Shown: positions 10,848-22,304, numbered from the stretch's first letter. The stretch is 64,000 nt of DNA from Sipunculus nudus (GCA_026874595.1 CM049308.1:24330367-24394366), one strand, 5' to 3'. Notes: generated by a model not told the origin, from the sequence alone. A program made the numbers and translations.

Positions 10848-11788
10848 TGCCGCTGTGACCGCATTTACTAACATTGGAACCGTTCTCGTCGTGTCAGAAC
10901 CACCGCCTTGTGCGATAGAAATATGGTATTCTTCTCAAATATTTCACCCGAACAGTTAAAACAAATGAAATGTGGGGAAATGTTTTCGGTGTTAAGTAAA
11001 GTTTGAAATTGTTTTTGTTTGTGCTGACACCTGCTGGGAAACATTGATACTATAATAATTGCCTTGTTTGAGACCATTCTTAGTTAGTTTGTTGCTTATA
11101 CATTGTTGACTCCAATTAAGAAATGACAGAAAAACATGGATTTTTCAAAATCGAATTTATTATTCAGTTTTCTATAATTTATATACACTGAAATGGTACC
11201 TAGTCAATTCAACATAAAGGAGAAAATAACATAATATAATATATAATGTATTTATACAATATTTTGTTCATTTGAATGAAAAAAATAATTGACACCAATT
11301 ATGCCACTTTATATTTATAACCACTTGTTATCACATTAACCCATGCAGTGGTCACGTTAGATCCGCCGAGTCGTAGTCAAGCGCAACAGACTACTAATGA
11401 TGACCGTGTGATATAGTCGAAAGCAACAGTTACAACTAATAAAAGTCCCCGAGCTGAGAATTTAACTAACGTTATGGGACCTCCAGGGATAGGATAAAAC
11501 ATACATAGTTTATATTAAGGCAAATCAAGCATGTATTTACTTCATATGAAATGACTGCTAATGGTGAACATCTTCGAGGGTTTATCAAAGCTCAGTCACC
11601 ATACACACAAATCAAGGTAGGTATCATATCTATAAAGCTAATACATTTGTTATATATTGTTCATTCTCACAACACCCAATGACTTAAAGACAAATTCCTG
11701 TTAGATATGAGACAATGGTATCAACAATATATATCCATTTCAGTACTTTCCCCAGTTGCTACCAGACTGAGCAAGGTGTTTAGTGGTT
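10848..11788. other. 3' flank / 3' UTR region of gene A copy 1
   Basis: Noncoding on both strands. It is colinear with about 54014-55499 downstream of gene A copy 2, which contains two extra insertions. The nearest AATAAA on the minus strand after the stop codon is at 11156-11161 (conserved at 54716-54721), implying a 3' UTR of about 630 bp if it is used. Confidence 0.5.
11156..11161 (-). terminator. Candidate polyadenylation signal, gene A copy 1
   Basis: AATAAA on the minus strand, the first canonical hexamer after the predicted stop. The position and surrounding bases are conserved in the second copy. No transcript evidence is available. Confidence 0.35.
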
Positions 11789-11829
11789 TCAAGCCTCTTC
11801 ACGAAGCCCCTCCGCTGGTTCCCTCGGCA
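11789..11829 (-). CDS. Gene A copy 1, exon 11: 13-residue C-terminal micro-exon
   Basis: Acceptor TTAG, then 13 codons [13 protein letters not shown] and TGA. Support comes from copy 2 (55500-55540): four base differences fall in this 41-nt exon, all at third positions or in the stop (TGA to TAA), and all are silent in this frame. No domain. Confidence 0.65.
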
Positions 11830-12918
11830 CTAATAAAATAAATAAACATAGAAATATTATTAAAATTAATGCGTACTGTTGAGACAGAAAATATAAAAAA
11901 AACTTAAACTTGAATAAATAAACAGCCAACCTTTACTCAAATATTAAATAAAAATGTCTATTACAATCAATTTTAGTTTTCATGTTTAAAATGTGCTACT
12001 TTCATGGTCATAATTTGTACTCGTCTTTTTACAACATTTATTTTCAATATTTCATATAAGTGAACGGATCGGATGAACATGTAAATAACCTCAACCCTTT
12101 GTTTTAACAGGCACTATTTCAAAAGGTTCACAACTGTCTCAGACATGACTAACTGCTGCTTATTATAAACTGTAATACTAAGCTTCGACGGGTGTCACCA
12201 ACGATAAAAGATCGCAAACGACCTGAACAATTAGAGTGTAGCCGATATGGAGTATGATCAGTATTTTTCTATATTTATCTGCAAGTAATCTTAACAAAAG
12301 TCGGCCATCAAAAGTATTTGATCTGAAAAAGTTACAGATGTAATTTACCTGCGTGGTAACACGGATACAATGACGAATCACACTTTTTGGTAAACTGGTT
12401 CCATCCTGTCCTTGGTGGACACATTCCTGTGAATTTGTTGTAACTGTAGGGAGACGGTGGCGCCACCACTCGGCGGGCTGTTACAGGAGGACGGAGAGTG
12501 GCTTGCTGGAGAACCGGACGACGGTAACAGACGTAGTATTGTGTACAGGTTGTCGGGTGAGCCATGTAACATCTGTTGTTAATGTAAGGGCTGCATCGAG
12601 CACAATCTGAAAAAAAACAGGTAAATCGGTAAAATCTCATTTCAATATATAGAAAATGGTCTTATATTTCTAAGACAATACAATTCGCAGAAAAAGTCAT
12701 ATGATTATTTATGAACGAGGCATTTTCACTCTTGAATCATATGATGCATTCTTATTTAATCTATTTGGCGTCCCGTTCTATCTGTCACTTCAAAATGAAG
12801 AAGCTTTTGGAAACTCTGATCTAAACAGCAATAATGTATATACCAGTTGTGGATCAGGATACGCACTGTGTATCAGGACACGCATATTTTCTGCATGTAC
12901 AACTTTTCAAAGATAATA

Positions 12919-12977
<59 letters not shown>

Positions 12978-15900
12978 TTATCTTAACACTTTATTGTCTA
13001 GCTTCTGTCCGGGCATAACAGTATTTACCAATCTCTATAGATTTATGCTGTTTTTGTCTTTACCATTTGCACATTGGACTGTACAGGATTGTCTCTGGTA
13101 GGAGGCGCCACTGCATGGTTTTCCACCAGATGAGGGACGGGGGTTTGTACAGCTGCGTTTCCGGATCCTGTAACCACGTCCACATGGTGTACCAATACAT
13201 GAACTCCATGAACTCCAGCTGCTCCATCCACCGTTAACTCCTTTATATTAAAAAAAATTATTTACAATTAATCTCTATGCAGAGGAAAAGCAGCTTGCAT
13301 TTGGGTCAGTGGGTAGTAATTCAGAAGTTGAGATAAACTTGAATTTGGGTCCTTTTTTCAAATACATGCAATTTCCTTTCATAACAGTTCTTAAAGGTCC
13401 CCAATTAACTACCTTAAAATTAAGTATTAATGTGATTTCTGGCTCCCTCTGTGTATATATTAATGATCTTAGGGTAATTTTGGTTGTGAAAAGTTCTTAT
13501 TATGTCTTGTGAAGGACGTGTGAACTTGTTTATTAACAACATAAACACAGCAATGTTGACAAACGGGAAAAACATGTAACCTGAGGTGGTATGCTGCATT
13601 AATGCCTCGCTGCAAGTTGCCCTTGTTGAATTTGTTTTGATTATTTTGGCGGGCCCTCCATAGATATTATAAACACGCTGATATAACCAAAACAAGCAGC
13701 CTGTGTGCGGTGATTTCTACATTTTTTTGCCTATTTTTATGAAAGCTCCAAGGGATTGCCTTTCGTTTATAAAGGCCAGTTAGGTGATAGGGCCCCTTTA
13801 ATAAACACATGATTAAACCTTTTATTGGTCTTTCGCCTGCATACTGAGTTTGCGTGTCTTTTAGATACAATGTATTACCATCATAGGTAGCCTTTATGTT
13901 CTACTCGATATTTCATCTCCATTTTCACTTTGTTTATGATATGAATCATTCTCACCTCCTCCACAAATGCAAGACCTTCTCTGGCTAAATGGACCCTTGC
14001 AGTCACCATATAGACATTCTCTCGTCCTGTTCTGGTAACACCTCTTGTACATGACTGTAGAACACGTGCCCCACGCTGACCATGGACCGTACTGTGGGGC
14101 AGAACCTGTATCAAACCAGGAAAGTAATATTTTATAGATGTCGTTGTATAAATAAAACGTGTACCAGCTGTTTATGTATCTACAGTTATTATATTTGAGA
14201 GATCCAACCCGTATCAGAAAAATACACGGGTGCTGTATTTTAAGCTGAGACAAATGAGCATGGTTTTTTACATAATTTTTTTGTCCAACTTTAACATGTG
14301 AAATCTAACCCAAATTCTTTCCAAATGTTGTAAATAATACGCATACATTATCAAATATTGTTTTATCAGAACTAAGATGGTAAAGTATCCGAAGGAGAAT
14401 ACAGTTTCAGGATATCATGGTTATGAATTGGTAAAAGGTAGTAATTATATATTTATTTATAATAAATTTAGGTTCGGCGAATTATGCATGATCGGTCGTT
14501 ACAACATGAATATTTTTCCATAAATCGGAGTTGTAAGTCGAACAAAAACTTACTGCAGTCTGAAGGTCTTCTCCAGTCAGTGACCTCTAGCCCTTGACCT
14601 CCACACTCTTGCTCCACATTTTCCAGTGCGTTGCAAGCCATGGCTTTCATCAGTCGACCATCTGGGTAGGCGGCACACACGTCCTGTTCACAGGCCTCAA
14701 AAAATTTCTTCAGATCCAGCTTGGTTGCGCATGCGCTGAAGGGGCCATTTCTCTCTAGGAGAAGACCACAGTAGTACCGTGTCCTTACACGTGTCAACAC
14801 GTCTTTGGGGCAGGTGGTCGACTGGTAGTCATTGTTGATACATCTGTAATGGAAATACAGTCTTTGTATTCTTTGTAAGGGAAATAAAATACATTTGAAG
14901 TTCATAGAAAGGGAAATTAGTTTACTAATTTAAAATCATTTCACCTCAGCATGCCTGGCTACTAATTTTGTTTTAGCTGAAATATATATCAGATTACAGT
15001 ATGTTTTTTTCTTTTCAACCCAGCATTATTCTTTAGTGCTCAACAACATTAAAATTAAACGGACTTCAGGAGTTTAGTGTCCTAGTAATATCTATTTGTA
15101 AACTATGTTGTCACTAAACTATTTCGAAAGAGTTCAGATTGTCAAAATGTACAGATGAGTGATATGTCTAAGTTTTTTCGTAAGAAATGGGCGGTATGTT
15201 AATAAATCATGTGGTTCAAGCTATCGAATACAAAATTAGTTTCGTTGGAAATTTGTGACGTTTAGCACAAAAAAAATAGAAAAGGGACGGCAGGGCCACA
15301 AAACCATGCAGTCGTTCTTAATTACATCAAGACTCTGCCACTATGCCTTTATTCTGATGCAGTACAAGTAAAGATTTGCCATCTAATCATCATTGAACCG
15401 TATTTTGTATAAGTTGAGACCTTTAGAATCTGATCAGTTCTTGTATTTTTCAAAATTAGCGTTAAGGAGAATGAGATGATTTCATTGCAACACTCACCTT
15501 GGGTTTTCTGGGTCGTACACTTTCCAGCTGTCTCCGATTTGTTTGAATCCCGCGGCGTTACCCGGCATTTGTTGTCCAGTAGCTGTCCGGAGGTCGTTCA
15601 CTGCGTTGTTGTCATAGTTACCACAGATGCCAGTCATCATGTACAGGTAAGTCGAGGGTACACAGATCCGTCCACAGGCGTTACCGTTATACCTGACCAC
15701 AACTCCGTTGGGGAGAGTGGCGATCAGGTAACCACTGGATAGCTGTATATGAACACCATTCACTGTGTGAGGAACGCTTCTAGCGACCCCGTTTACCTGA
15801 AATGAATGTCACAGCGAAAACGATATTAAGTAACATTGTCTTTCTTGCAGTGAAAACCTCTTAAGACATCGCTAGAAAGAACAGAGCCTTTATTATTTTA

Positions 15901-18900
15901 ATGTACGTTTCTGATACCAATTGTTGTGGTTATGGCTGGACCATTTACAACTAACAGTATCGAAGCGTATGTTTTATATGTTTTATATTTGGGTTACGAT
16001 AACAACCCTAGGAAAAACCCCTTAATTTAAAATCACACAAAAATATTAAATAATAATATAAAAAATATTAAAATATTTTACTGAATCAAAATTCCAAAAT
16101 TTAATTTCAGGTCAGAAAGAAGCTTGATACTGGATAAACAAATAAAGGTTTTCAGATATTTTCATGTTGTGTAATATTAGCCAATTAAAAAGTGGTTTGC
16201 TGTTACTTGTTGCTTGAAATTGTGTACCATTTGAAAAATAAACTTTTCGAAACTGTCGTGCCACATTTAAGCTATTCACCATATCACATTTAATCCCACC
16301 CATAACACACTATGCCTATCATAGGAATAAATATAAATGAACGAAAAGGGAAAATTACGATTTCGATTTCACCCCTTTATTTTAGTTCCGTGTTGTCAAC
16401 CAAACATTTTCTGCTTATTGTATGATGACAGCAAGAATACACTTACTTCAATAAGTTTTGAAATAACGACGTTAAATATATTCAGAATATTGCTCTCTCT
16501 TTCTTAATGGGGATAATGTCGTAAACATATATGTTTACCCTGTTTTCAGATAAGTCCGGATTGAATAAAGTGTTATAAATCATGACAAAGAAATGATTAA
16601 TGATAAATGATTGGAATATATGAATAAATCTGAGTTTCGTACCTTTAGCACTTTGTGTTTGTCGAGACGCACGGTCACTTCGCCGTATGTGATGTCAATA
16701 TATTTTAGGTAGCTGACATGTGAACTGGAGTAGCGATTCTCGTTGGCGCCTTCAATACGAAACTCTTTTCCAGTAGGCGTGGCCAGGTTGTATTTGCATG
16801 CCCCTTGGTAGTGGATCATTTGTCCGTCAAACGTATTGTAATGAGGATCACCGCATATATTACAGCAGGCGGTAGATGATGATGAAGCTAGTGGTAGAAA
16901 TCAGTGACATATTAAAGATACACCAATGTGTCGATCAAGCTAATAGCGCTCCTGAAATATAATAAGTTCCTGAAATGACTATGATTTACAACAAGGCCCC
17001 AAAGTTTGAAAAAAATGCCAAATCATTATACATTAAGTAAGAGGCCAAACAACCAATCACCTTTGAAATCAACTATACTTCGGTAAATGACAGTTTATGT
17101 CAAAAGAGCGTATAATTCCCGAAAGAGACAAAACAATCGTAACAACGATATCAGGTCGTGACAATGTATCAATGTTTTATTAATGATTTATTATCATATT
17201 GATGGCATTGCCTTTCAAAATTTGAGAATAATAAGGTTTCAGAAATATTGTAGTAATATAAGGTGAAGAGCTTAAAAAAAATTCTAATCCAAGTCACGGC
17301 CGACACAGTGTATATAGGACTGACAATCAAATACCTGTCCGGTCAATATTTGATATGTTCTTGTTGAATATAGAATATAATACCGCACATAACAAGAAAG
17401 CATACTTATTTACTTTACAGATTTCCTACACTTACAACAGGCGCTCTTGACCAGGCTCTGTACGATGGTCTGAAGAGCGGAGAACCCTGCCACCTGGTGG
17501 TAGTATGTAGAATCAGGATCACTGGCGACGGCTTTCAGTTCGTTGACATTCACATTAGAACCAATACCTGTTCAAACAGGAAAGATAGGATTATATACCC
17601 GAACAACGGTATATATGATTGTTTGATTAAGGATAACACTGTATTATGTGCTGATTACAAATTCATGTCTGCAAAAGTGTAATCCTCTGCAGTAATTTCG
17701 TATTTTTTCCCCGATCAATTAAGAGCTTTAATTACCATTTAATTCAACACAAACATTATGTCAGGCTACGTGTTGTAAGTCCAAATGGGACGTTTCATCA
17801 CAGAACAAGTACCCGTGCACCTCTGGTGCGGTTTTCCTTATTTTGTAATATCTTTATTGCAAATCAATAGCTTTGTGCGCAACTGCATGTTTAGACTGGC
17901 AGGCAAGTAATTTGTCTTCTTGTTGCAGAAATCACAGCTGTGATATATTTTCACGCTAAGTACACGTCCCAGGGAAAGAATTGCTAGACAGGAGTGAAAA
18001 TCAATTATTTTCTTGCATTTGGTTTGCCGTAAGAAAACTTCATAAGGGAGATTTGTATATCTGAACGAATTGTAAAATTGTGGATTTTTTTTCATGTCTA
18101 TTTTAGAAGGAAAGTGCGTTCGACCACATGACGCCAAAAGACTTACCGACTGCGTACATATTTATCCCAGCTTGTTTTGCCAGATTTCCCTGCACGATGG
18201 TAGATGGTCTGTTGTTGGACCATCCATCTGTCACAAGGATGCCTACATTTAGTACGCCAGCGCGATCCCCGTTTCCAGCCGTAAACATGGTGGTCCTCAT
18301 TTTCTCGAGTGCTCCCGCAGTGTTCGTTCCACCTGGTTGGTAAGGCAGCCCCCAGACGGCGCTCTCCACAGCTGCCTGACTGTTGTATTGGTTCAAGTAG
18401 AATTTGATGAAGACACCGGACGAATATGTTACAACTCCAATCCTCGTGGTGCCCTGACTGACCGGAAGTGACCTGACTATGTCTATGGCGAACTGTTTTA
18501 CTCTCCACCAGTTGAATTCTCTGACCGATCCGGATGTATCCAGAACAAAGACCAAATCCAGTTTGCAGCGTAGAGGAACTGATGAGGGAAATAAATTATC
18601 TTTTATTTGTTCTTCCTATTAATAGTCAACCCATTATGTACATTACATACATTAGTAGGGATCTTTGCTTTCAATTTCACCATTGATCTATATCTCATCG
18701 AGAATACCAGCTCTATTAATTGAATATAACAACCAACTGCTAAAAGGAAACAAAATATAAAAAAGTAACATAACTACAGTACGATGACAGATGGAAGAAA
18801 TACTAAACAAACTAAAATTAAAGATCGTGATACCAAAAAGCTTGTTGATATGGTTTCAGAATGATAAAAAATTTCCCGAAGACATTGTAAATAAAAATAA

Positions 18901-20230
18901 CCCTTGCATGGAGAAATAAATCTACACCTGTCCCTTCTGCACTGTTCTCACGATATGTCCTGATCACCTTTCAAATAGGTTTGTTCTTTTGGCCCATGCC
19001 TATACTGGCTTTCTACACGTTAAGGCCACAGGCTATGGCCATTGCAGACTAGTAATCAAGGCGAACGAGATGTGATTTTTTACATGAATAGACAGGAATT
19101 AATGTTAGTGCCGCTATCAGAGTTTTTGTTTCCCCTAAACTCTCCAAGGTTTGTGTACACGCAAAGTTTCTTTTAGATACATAACAACCACTGAGGTATA
19201 TGTGTTCTCTGCCAAAAACTGAAGCATGGATTGACATAAAGCACAAACTGAAGGCAAGAGGTCAAAGCTAAATGATAAGACACTAGTTCACTGGTAAACC
19301 TTTGGAAATGCCAAGTTCGGGAGAGTTCAGGGCCATTTGAGTTCTCCTCAAACGAACGCCGGGGTGGCGGAGCTCGGCTGAAACTCCGTTTTGGCGGATC
19401 CAGTTACCCAGAGATATATCTTAAGGTATGGAGTGTCACACGTATTCAAGATTTGAATACGGGACATTCAATCGGAACCCCTTTGCAAATGACCGACCTA
19501 ATCTATTGGGGTATTACCAAGACATGCTCTTTGCAAACTCAAGGTCCCGAAGCCGAGCTCTATTTCTTTGGTATCTAGTGCCAACTATATAAATATAAAA
19601 AAATACCCTTTACTGATTAGGTGTATAGTGGTTGCTGTTACAACTAAATTTCTGTATAAAATATGGTACTTACTTGATGTACAAGGGTTGTTGTTGCAGC
19701 TCATTTCCTCTTTTTGTCCATTATAAATTCTAGTCCTCTTGCCACCACCACATTTTTTGTCACATTGGCTCCAAGGTGTAGTAACAGGTCGTAGACCCCT
19801 AGGAGGAGCCACCGGTCTGAGTCCTTCGGCATCTTCCGGGTTAACTTTAAAATGAATACAAATTTTCAAAGTTAATCTTAAAACTAATATCCTCACAGCA
19901 CGTTTCTTTGAAATATTGTGTTCGATTTGATAAAAGTATCTTGCATGTGTATTCTTAATGTGAATTAATAAATATATCTTTATCATTAATAATATCTTTA
20001 CAATATTTTACAAATCTTTCAATATCTTTGATTGTTTCCAAATATTTATATATTAATAATATTATGCTATTTTACAGTTTGTCTAATCCATTAAACCGAT
20101 GATACACAAATGTTATATACAGTATGTATATATCCATACCTCTCTCAAGTTCTCTCGCCGATTCTGGGGCCGCAAACCCGGTGGCGGCAACAAGCAGGAG
20201 TCTGAGCGCCACGACGTACAGTAGTGACAT
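11789..20230 (-). CDS. Gene A copy 1: secreted TSP1-VWA-VWD-C8-TSP1-TSP1-chitin-binding protein (760 aa, 11 coding exons)
   Basis: Exons on the minus strand: 20140-20230, 19674-19844, 18147-18578, 17436-17567, 16643-16887, 15498-15796, 14554-14843, 13956-14105, 13064-13237, 12349-12606, 11789-11829. All introns are GT-AG, and the frame stays open with phases 1,1,1,1,0,2,1,1,1,1. Total coding length is 2,283 nt. Order: signal peptide (1-21), TSP1 (~50-87), VWA (~95-275), VWD (~287-456), C8 (~457-553), TSP1 (~554-603), TSP1 (~604-661), peritrophin-type chitin-binding domain (~662-747), short tail. Most domain exons are flanked by phase-1 introns, the hallmark of exon shuffling. The architecture suggests an extracellular matrix protein that binds chitin and assembles through VWA/VWD domains, such as a shell, peritrophic or mucus matrix component. 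That role is inferred. A TATA box and noncoding exon lie upstream. Confidence 0.85.
12349..12606 (-). CDS. Gene A copy 1, exon 10: chitin-binding (peritrophin-A/CBM14-like) domain
   Basis: Residues 662-747: [24 protein letters not shown], and FTGMCPP / [12 protein letters not shown]. This is a cysteine framework with the aromatic Q-Y-Y-V-C strand characteristic of CBM14. A Pro/Val/Arg-rich insertion ([15 protein letters not shown]) lengthens the loop. Copy 2 differs by a single residue. Confidence 0.8.
12923..12974. repeat. (AT)n microsatellite in gene A copy 1 intron
   Basis: An uninterrupted AT dinucleotide run between exons 9 and 10. The same site in copy 2 (about 56633-56702) is longer, so the tract is length-variable between paralogues. 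Confidence 0.9.
13064..13237 (-). CDS. Gene A copy 1, exon 9: third TSP1 repeat
   Basis: A well-formed TSP1: [12 protein letters not shown], then [12 protein letters not shown] and [11 protein letters not shown]. The tryptophan ladder (W-S-S-W-S-S-W) and the RxR strand are intact; the W-x-x-W motif is the usual C-mannosylation site. The acceptor could be one codon earlier without changing the frame. Confidence 0.87.
13391..13801. mobile_element. TTAA-flanked MITE, ~403 bp, in gene A copy 1 intron
   Basis: The element lies between two TTAA copies (13391-13394 and 13798-13801) and has short imperfect inverted ends (AGGTCCCC / AGGGGCCC). The paralogous intron in copy 2, near 57120-57145, has a single TTAA and no element. 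TTAA duplication is the signature of piggyBac-type transposition; the element has no coding capacity, so it is a nonautonomous MITE. Confidence 0.78.
13956..14105 (-). CDS. Gene A copy 1, exon 8: second TSP1 repeat
   Basis: 50 codons in a phase 1-1 exon: [13 protein letters not shown] at the start and QRRSCICGG at the end. It has the WxxWxxC core with all expected cysteines. In copy 2 the first core cysteine is changed (see 57388-57537). Confidence 0.85.
14554..14843 (-). CDS. Gene A copy 1, exon 7: C8-like cysteine-rich domain
   Basis: Residues 457-553 contain regularly spaced Cys in [27 protein letters not shown] and [13 protein letters not shown], the pattern of the C8 module that follows VWD in mucins and von Willebrand factor. 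It follows VWD directly, as the family would predict. Phases 2 and 1 are consistent with neighbours. Confidence 0.75.
15498..15796 (-). CDS. Gene A copy 1, exon 6: VWD domain, second half
   Basis: Carries [20 protein letters not shown], then [14 protein letters not shown], the Ca-binding TGxCGNYD block of VWD domains. Residues 358-456. The protein and flanking introns are almost identical to the copy-2 exon (58913-59211), far closer than neighbouring introns. Confidence 0.9.
16643..16887 (-). CDS. Gene A copy 1, exon 5: VWD domain, first half
   Basis: Begins with a serine run, then [15 protein letters not shown], the signature start of von Willebrand type D domains (CGDPHY-TFDG), followed by GACKYNLA. 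It ends in phase 0 at donor GTACGA. Confidence 0.9.
17436..17567 (-). CDS. Gene A copy 1, exon 4: VWA C-terminal part
   Basis: Completes the VWA fold: the AVGIGS strand split across the intron, then [13 protein letters not shown] and a final helix ending in KSACC. Acceptor CAG and donor GTAAGT are both strong, and phase 1 is kept on both sides. Confidence 0.88.
18147..18578 (-). CDS. Gene A copy 1, exon 3: VWA domain, N-terminal two thirds
   Basis: Encodes residues 88-231 with a complete MIDAS metal site: DTSGS at 101-105, the threonine in GGTNTAGAL (172) and the aspartate in ILVTDG (205). The intact metal site suggests divalent-cation-dependent ligand binding. The copy-2 counterpart (61606-62035) is 2 bp shorter and out of frame. 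Confidence 0.9.
18579..19673. other. Intron 2 of gene A copy 1
   Basis: About 1.1 kb of intron. The only distinctive part is a GC-richer stretch at about 19310-19400 with no recognisable RNA fold. It is colinear with 62036-63120 in copy 2, with small differences. No gene supported. Confidence 0.6.
19674..19844 (-). CDS. Gene A copy 1, exon 2: thrombospondin type-1 repeat
   Basis: 57 codons with phase-1 boundaries. The TSP1 core is [17 protein letters not shown] followed by a CNNNPC ending. This is a short TSP1 with a W-S-x-C start and basic strand. The N-terminal part contains a proline- and arginine-rich linker ([14 protein letters not shown]). Confidence 0.85.
20140..20230 (-). CDS. Gene A copy 1, coding exon 1: signal peptide
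   Basis: Starts [20 protein letters not shown], a typical secretory signal with likely cleavage after the Ala at 20 or 21, then PESARELER. It ends at donor GTATGG in phase 1. The ATG is directly preceded by TTCCTCACCACCAG, a good acceptor, so a noncoding 5' exon is likely. The same exon in copy 2 is at 63588-63678 with one visible base change. Confidence 0.85.
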
Positions 20231-21647
20231 CTGGTGGTGAGGAAAAATGTGTTATCCCTTTAAAACCATAAATGTGTTTCTTTTGTTTATTGCTCGCCTT
20301 GTACATTAAGCATGTCACATGACCGACGACATTTAAAAAATGCACAAGTATAAACTGTAAATTAATACATAATCCACATGGGGATCAAGTTATATCTCTA
20401 ATACAGGGTCGCATGAAGAAAATAAATTGATACAAATGGATATACTTGTAAACATGTACTTATGTCTTTTATATGTCAAATTATCTTTTCTTCGGAGTAA
20501 ATTCTAAATAAACTGATTAAAAAATGGTTTCCGTAGGCTCTTTCTTAATTTTTTTGTTGCCTCAGCTTTCATGTATAATTTACAACCATTTTTTTCGTTT
20601 TCAGCATGGACGACATTTGTTGATGATTCACATGTACAAATATATCCATAGAAACATGTCTATATATATTGTAGGGAAATTGGTCGAAACCTTTGTATAT
20701 ACTACCAAAATTTACAAATATATATGCATATTCTCACATATTTACTTATACAAATATACTGCTTATACGTCTCAGCTTTCAATGTATAATTTACAGTATT
20801 TTGTTTGTTTTAATTATCGACGAAAATTGTTGAAGATTCACATGTACAAATATACCCATATTAATAAATATACATAAATATGCACACATGATAATATTAA
20901 CTATTGATTTCCGAAACCTATGCTAGCGGGGTAGTCTTACTTTTCGCATGCACACCAGAAAATCACACTCTGTCAGTTGTCATTCGACTGTATATTTTTG
21001 TCCATTACTTTTTCATCATTCAAAGCAAAATCTTGTACACTATAAGAAAATGGTACCTAAATATTAAACCTAGTCCTTTTCGCCGGAATCTTCTCCAATC
21101 AAATAAATGTATCGACTTAGATCTGTCTTAGTTCGCCATGAACAAGGTGGAAAAATTATCTCCAAAACACGCAGCAAAAAGTTTGAACAAGAAAAAAATA
21201 TGGATCTATACGAATGCTGTTTTAAAACTGATAAGATTATGTTACAACGAATAATTAATTGATTTTCCTGAGCTGAGTACGGGGTATAACAGGTCAATAT
21301 CTTTTTATCATAGATCAAGTTCTCGTTCGATTGTTTTGTTATAACTTTATTACATGTTCCATGACACAGGAACACCTACACTACGCAGTGTATGAAACGT
21401 TTTAAGCTGTTATTAATATGCTTTACAATATACATGATTCAATTATATATTTCAGAGATTTTATATCTGTATAAATGCATTTATATGAGCAAATGTATTT
21501 TAATATTACTGTGTTTTATACGTTTAGACACTGAAAACTGGCATCATCATTTCTTTTTCTCGATTCCAAAAGTAATACTGAAAAGTGTAGACGATTCCGT
21601 CAACAAAGCAATTAAACACAGCGCTTGAATAATCAATGATTACTTAC
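20231..21647. other. 5' UTR intron of gene A copy 1
   Basis: AT-rich, with several short open frames on both strands that lack any domain. It contains a local near-repeat of a motif around CAGCTTTC-ATGTATAATTTAC at about 20565 and 20770. Nothing else supported. Confidence 0.45.
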
Positions 21648-21720
21648 TATTAATTTTCAGAGTCGCCTCGATCGCTCTTGTCTCTCTTCAGTATCTCGTG
21701 GCTGTCTCGCGACAAAACGT
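21648..21720 (-). other. Predicted noncoding first exon of gene A copy 1
   Basis: Lies about 30 bp downstream of the TATA box and ends at donor GTAAGT (21642-21647). It would splice to the acceptor TTCCTCACCACCAG directly before the ATG at 20230, giving a ~1.4-kb 5' UTR intron. The exact transcription start is estimated from TATA spacing. Confidence 0.5.
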
Positions 21721-21747
21721 CTGTTGTGACGCCGATGAACCTGAGCA

Positions 21748-21755
21748 TTTTTATA
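21748..21755 (-). promoter_or_regulatory. TATA box, gene A copy 1 promoter
   Basis: TATAAAAA on the minus strand in a locally GC-richer block (21.65-21.9 kb), correctly placed upstream of a GTAAGT donor and of the gene A coding exons. The equivalent region of copy 2 lies beyond the window. Confidence 0.5.
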
Positions 21756-21899
21756 CATAAGACGACAAACCCGGATGGTCCTTCTCGGCTGATGGGGAAA
21801 TTACGGGGAATCCCCTCTGTTGGCATGGAGCCTCGAGCTAATAGCACGTGACCGCTCAAGCGTTGCGATGGGAATAGAGACCACTGAAGCAGAACGGGC

Positions 21900-22300
21900 C
21901 CGGGGAGAGTGAGTACAACAACGTTAAGAACTTGACAAGGGGCGTACGTAAATACCTATATACAGGCGGGTCTTACATTAACAGAACAAAGATGAACGTA
22001 AATACCTCAATAAATGCGGATCTTACATTACCAGAAAAAAGACGGTTTACCTTTCATATCCGGGAGGTAAATCAAGCTTACTTAAAGGTAGTTTTAAAGT
22101 TTATATATTTTTAACTAAAGCGATAAATATATTTCTAGTGTACATTTTGTTACAAATATTTACGGTCCTCAACACCGAATCGTATATTGACGTTTGATGC
22201 CTTTAAATAGATTATGTCTATGTTTACCTTTGGCGATAAATGAATCCTATAAATGGACTGTTCTATTACGCTGAATATAATTTTAACAGGAAAAAAATGA
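21900..22300. other. Intergenic DNA between gene A promoter and palindrome
   Basis: Contains two imperfect ~50-bp repeats (ACGTAAATACCT ... TCTTACATTA) at about 21945 and 21995. No gene or RNA supported. Confidence 0.45.
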
Positions 22301-22304
22301 AACT

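Noticed and set aside
13420-13695. 91-codon minus-strand frame in a gene A intron
   Set aside because: Lies within the TTAA-flanked MITE and has no domain.
19300-19420. Possible tRNA or structured RNA in intron 2 of gene A
   Set aside because: GC-richer and conserved between copies, but no cloverleaf or box A/B pattern could be assembled.
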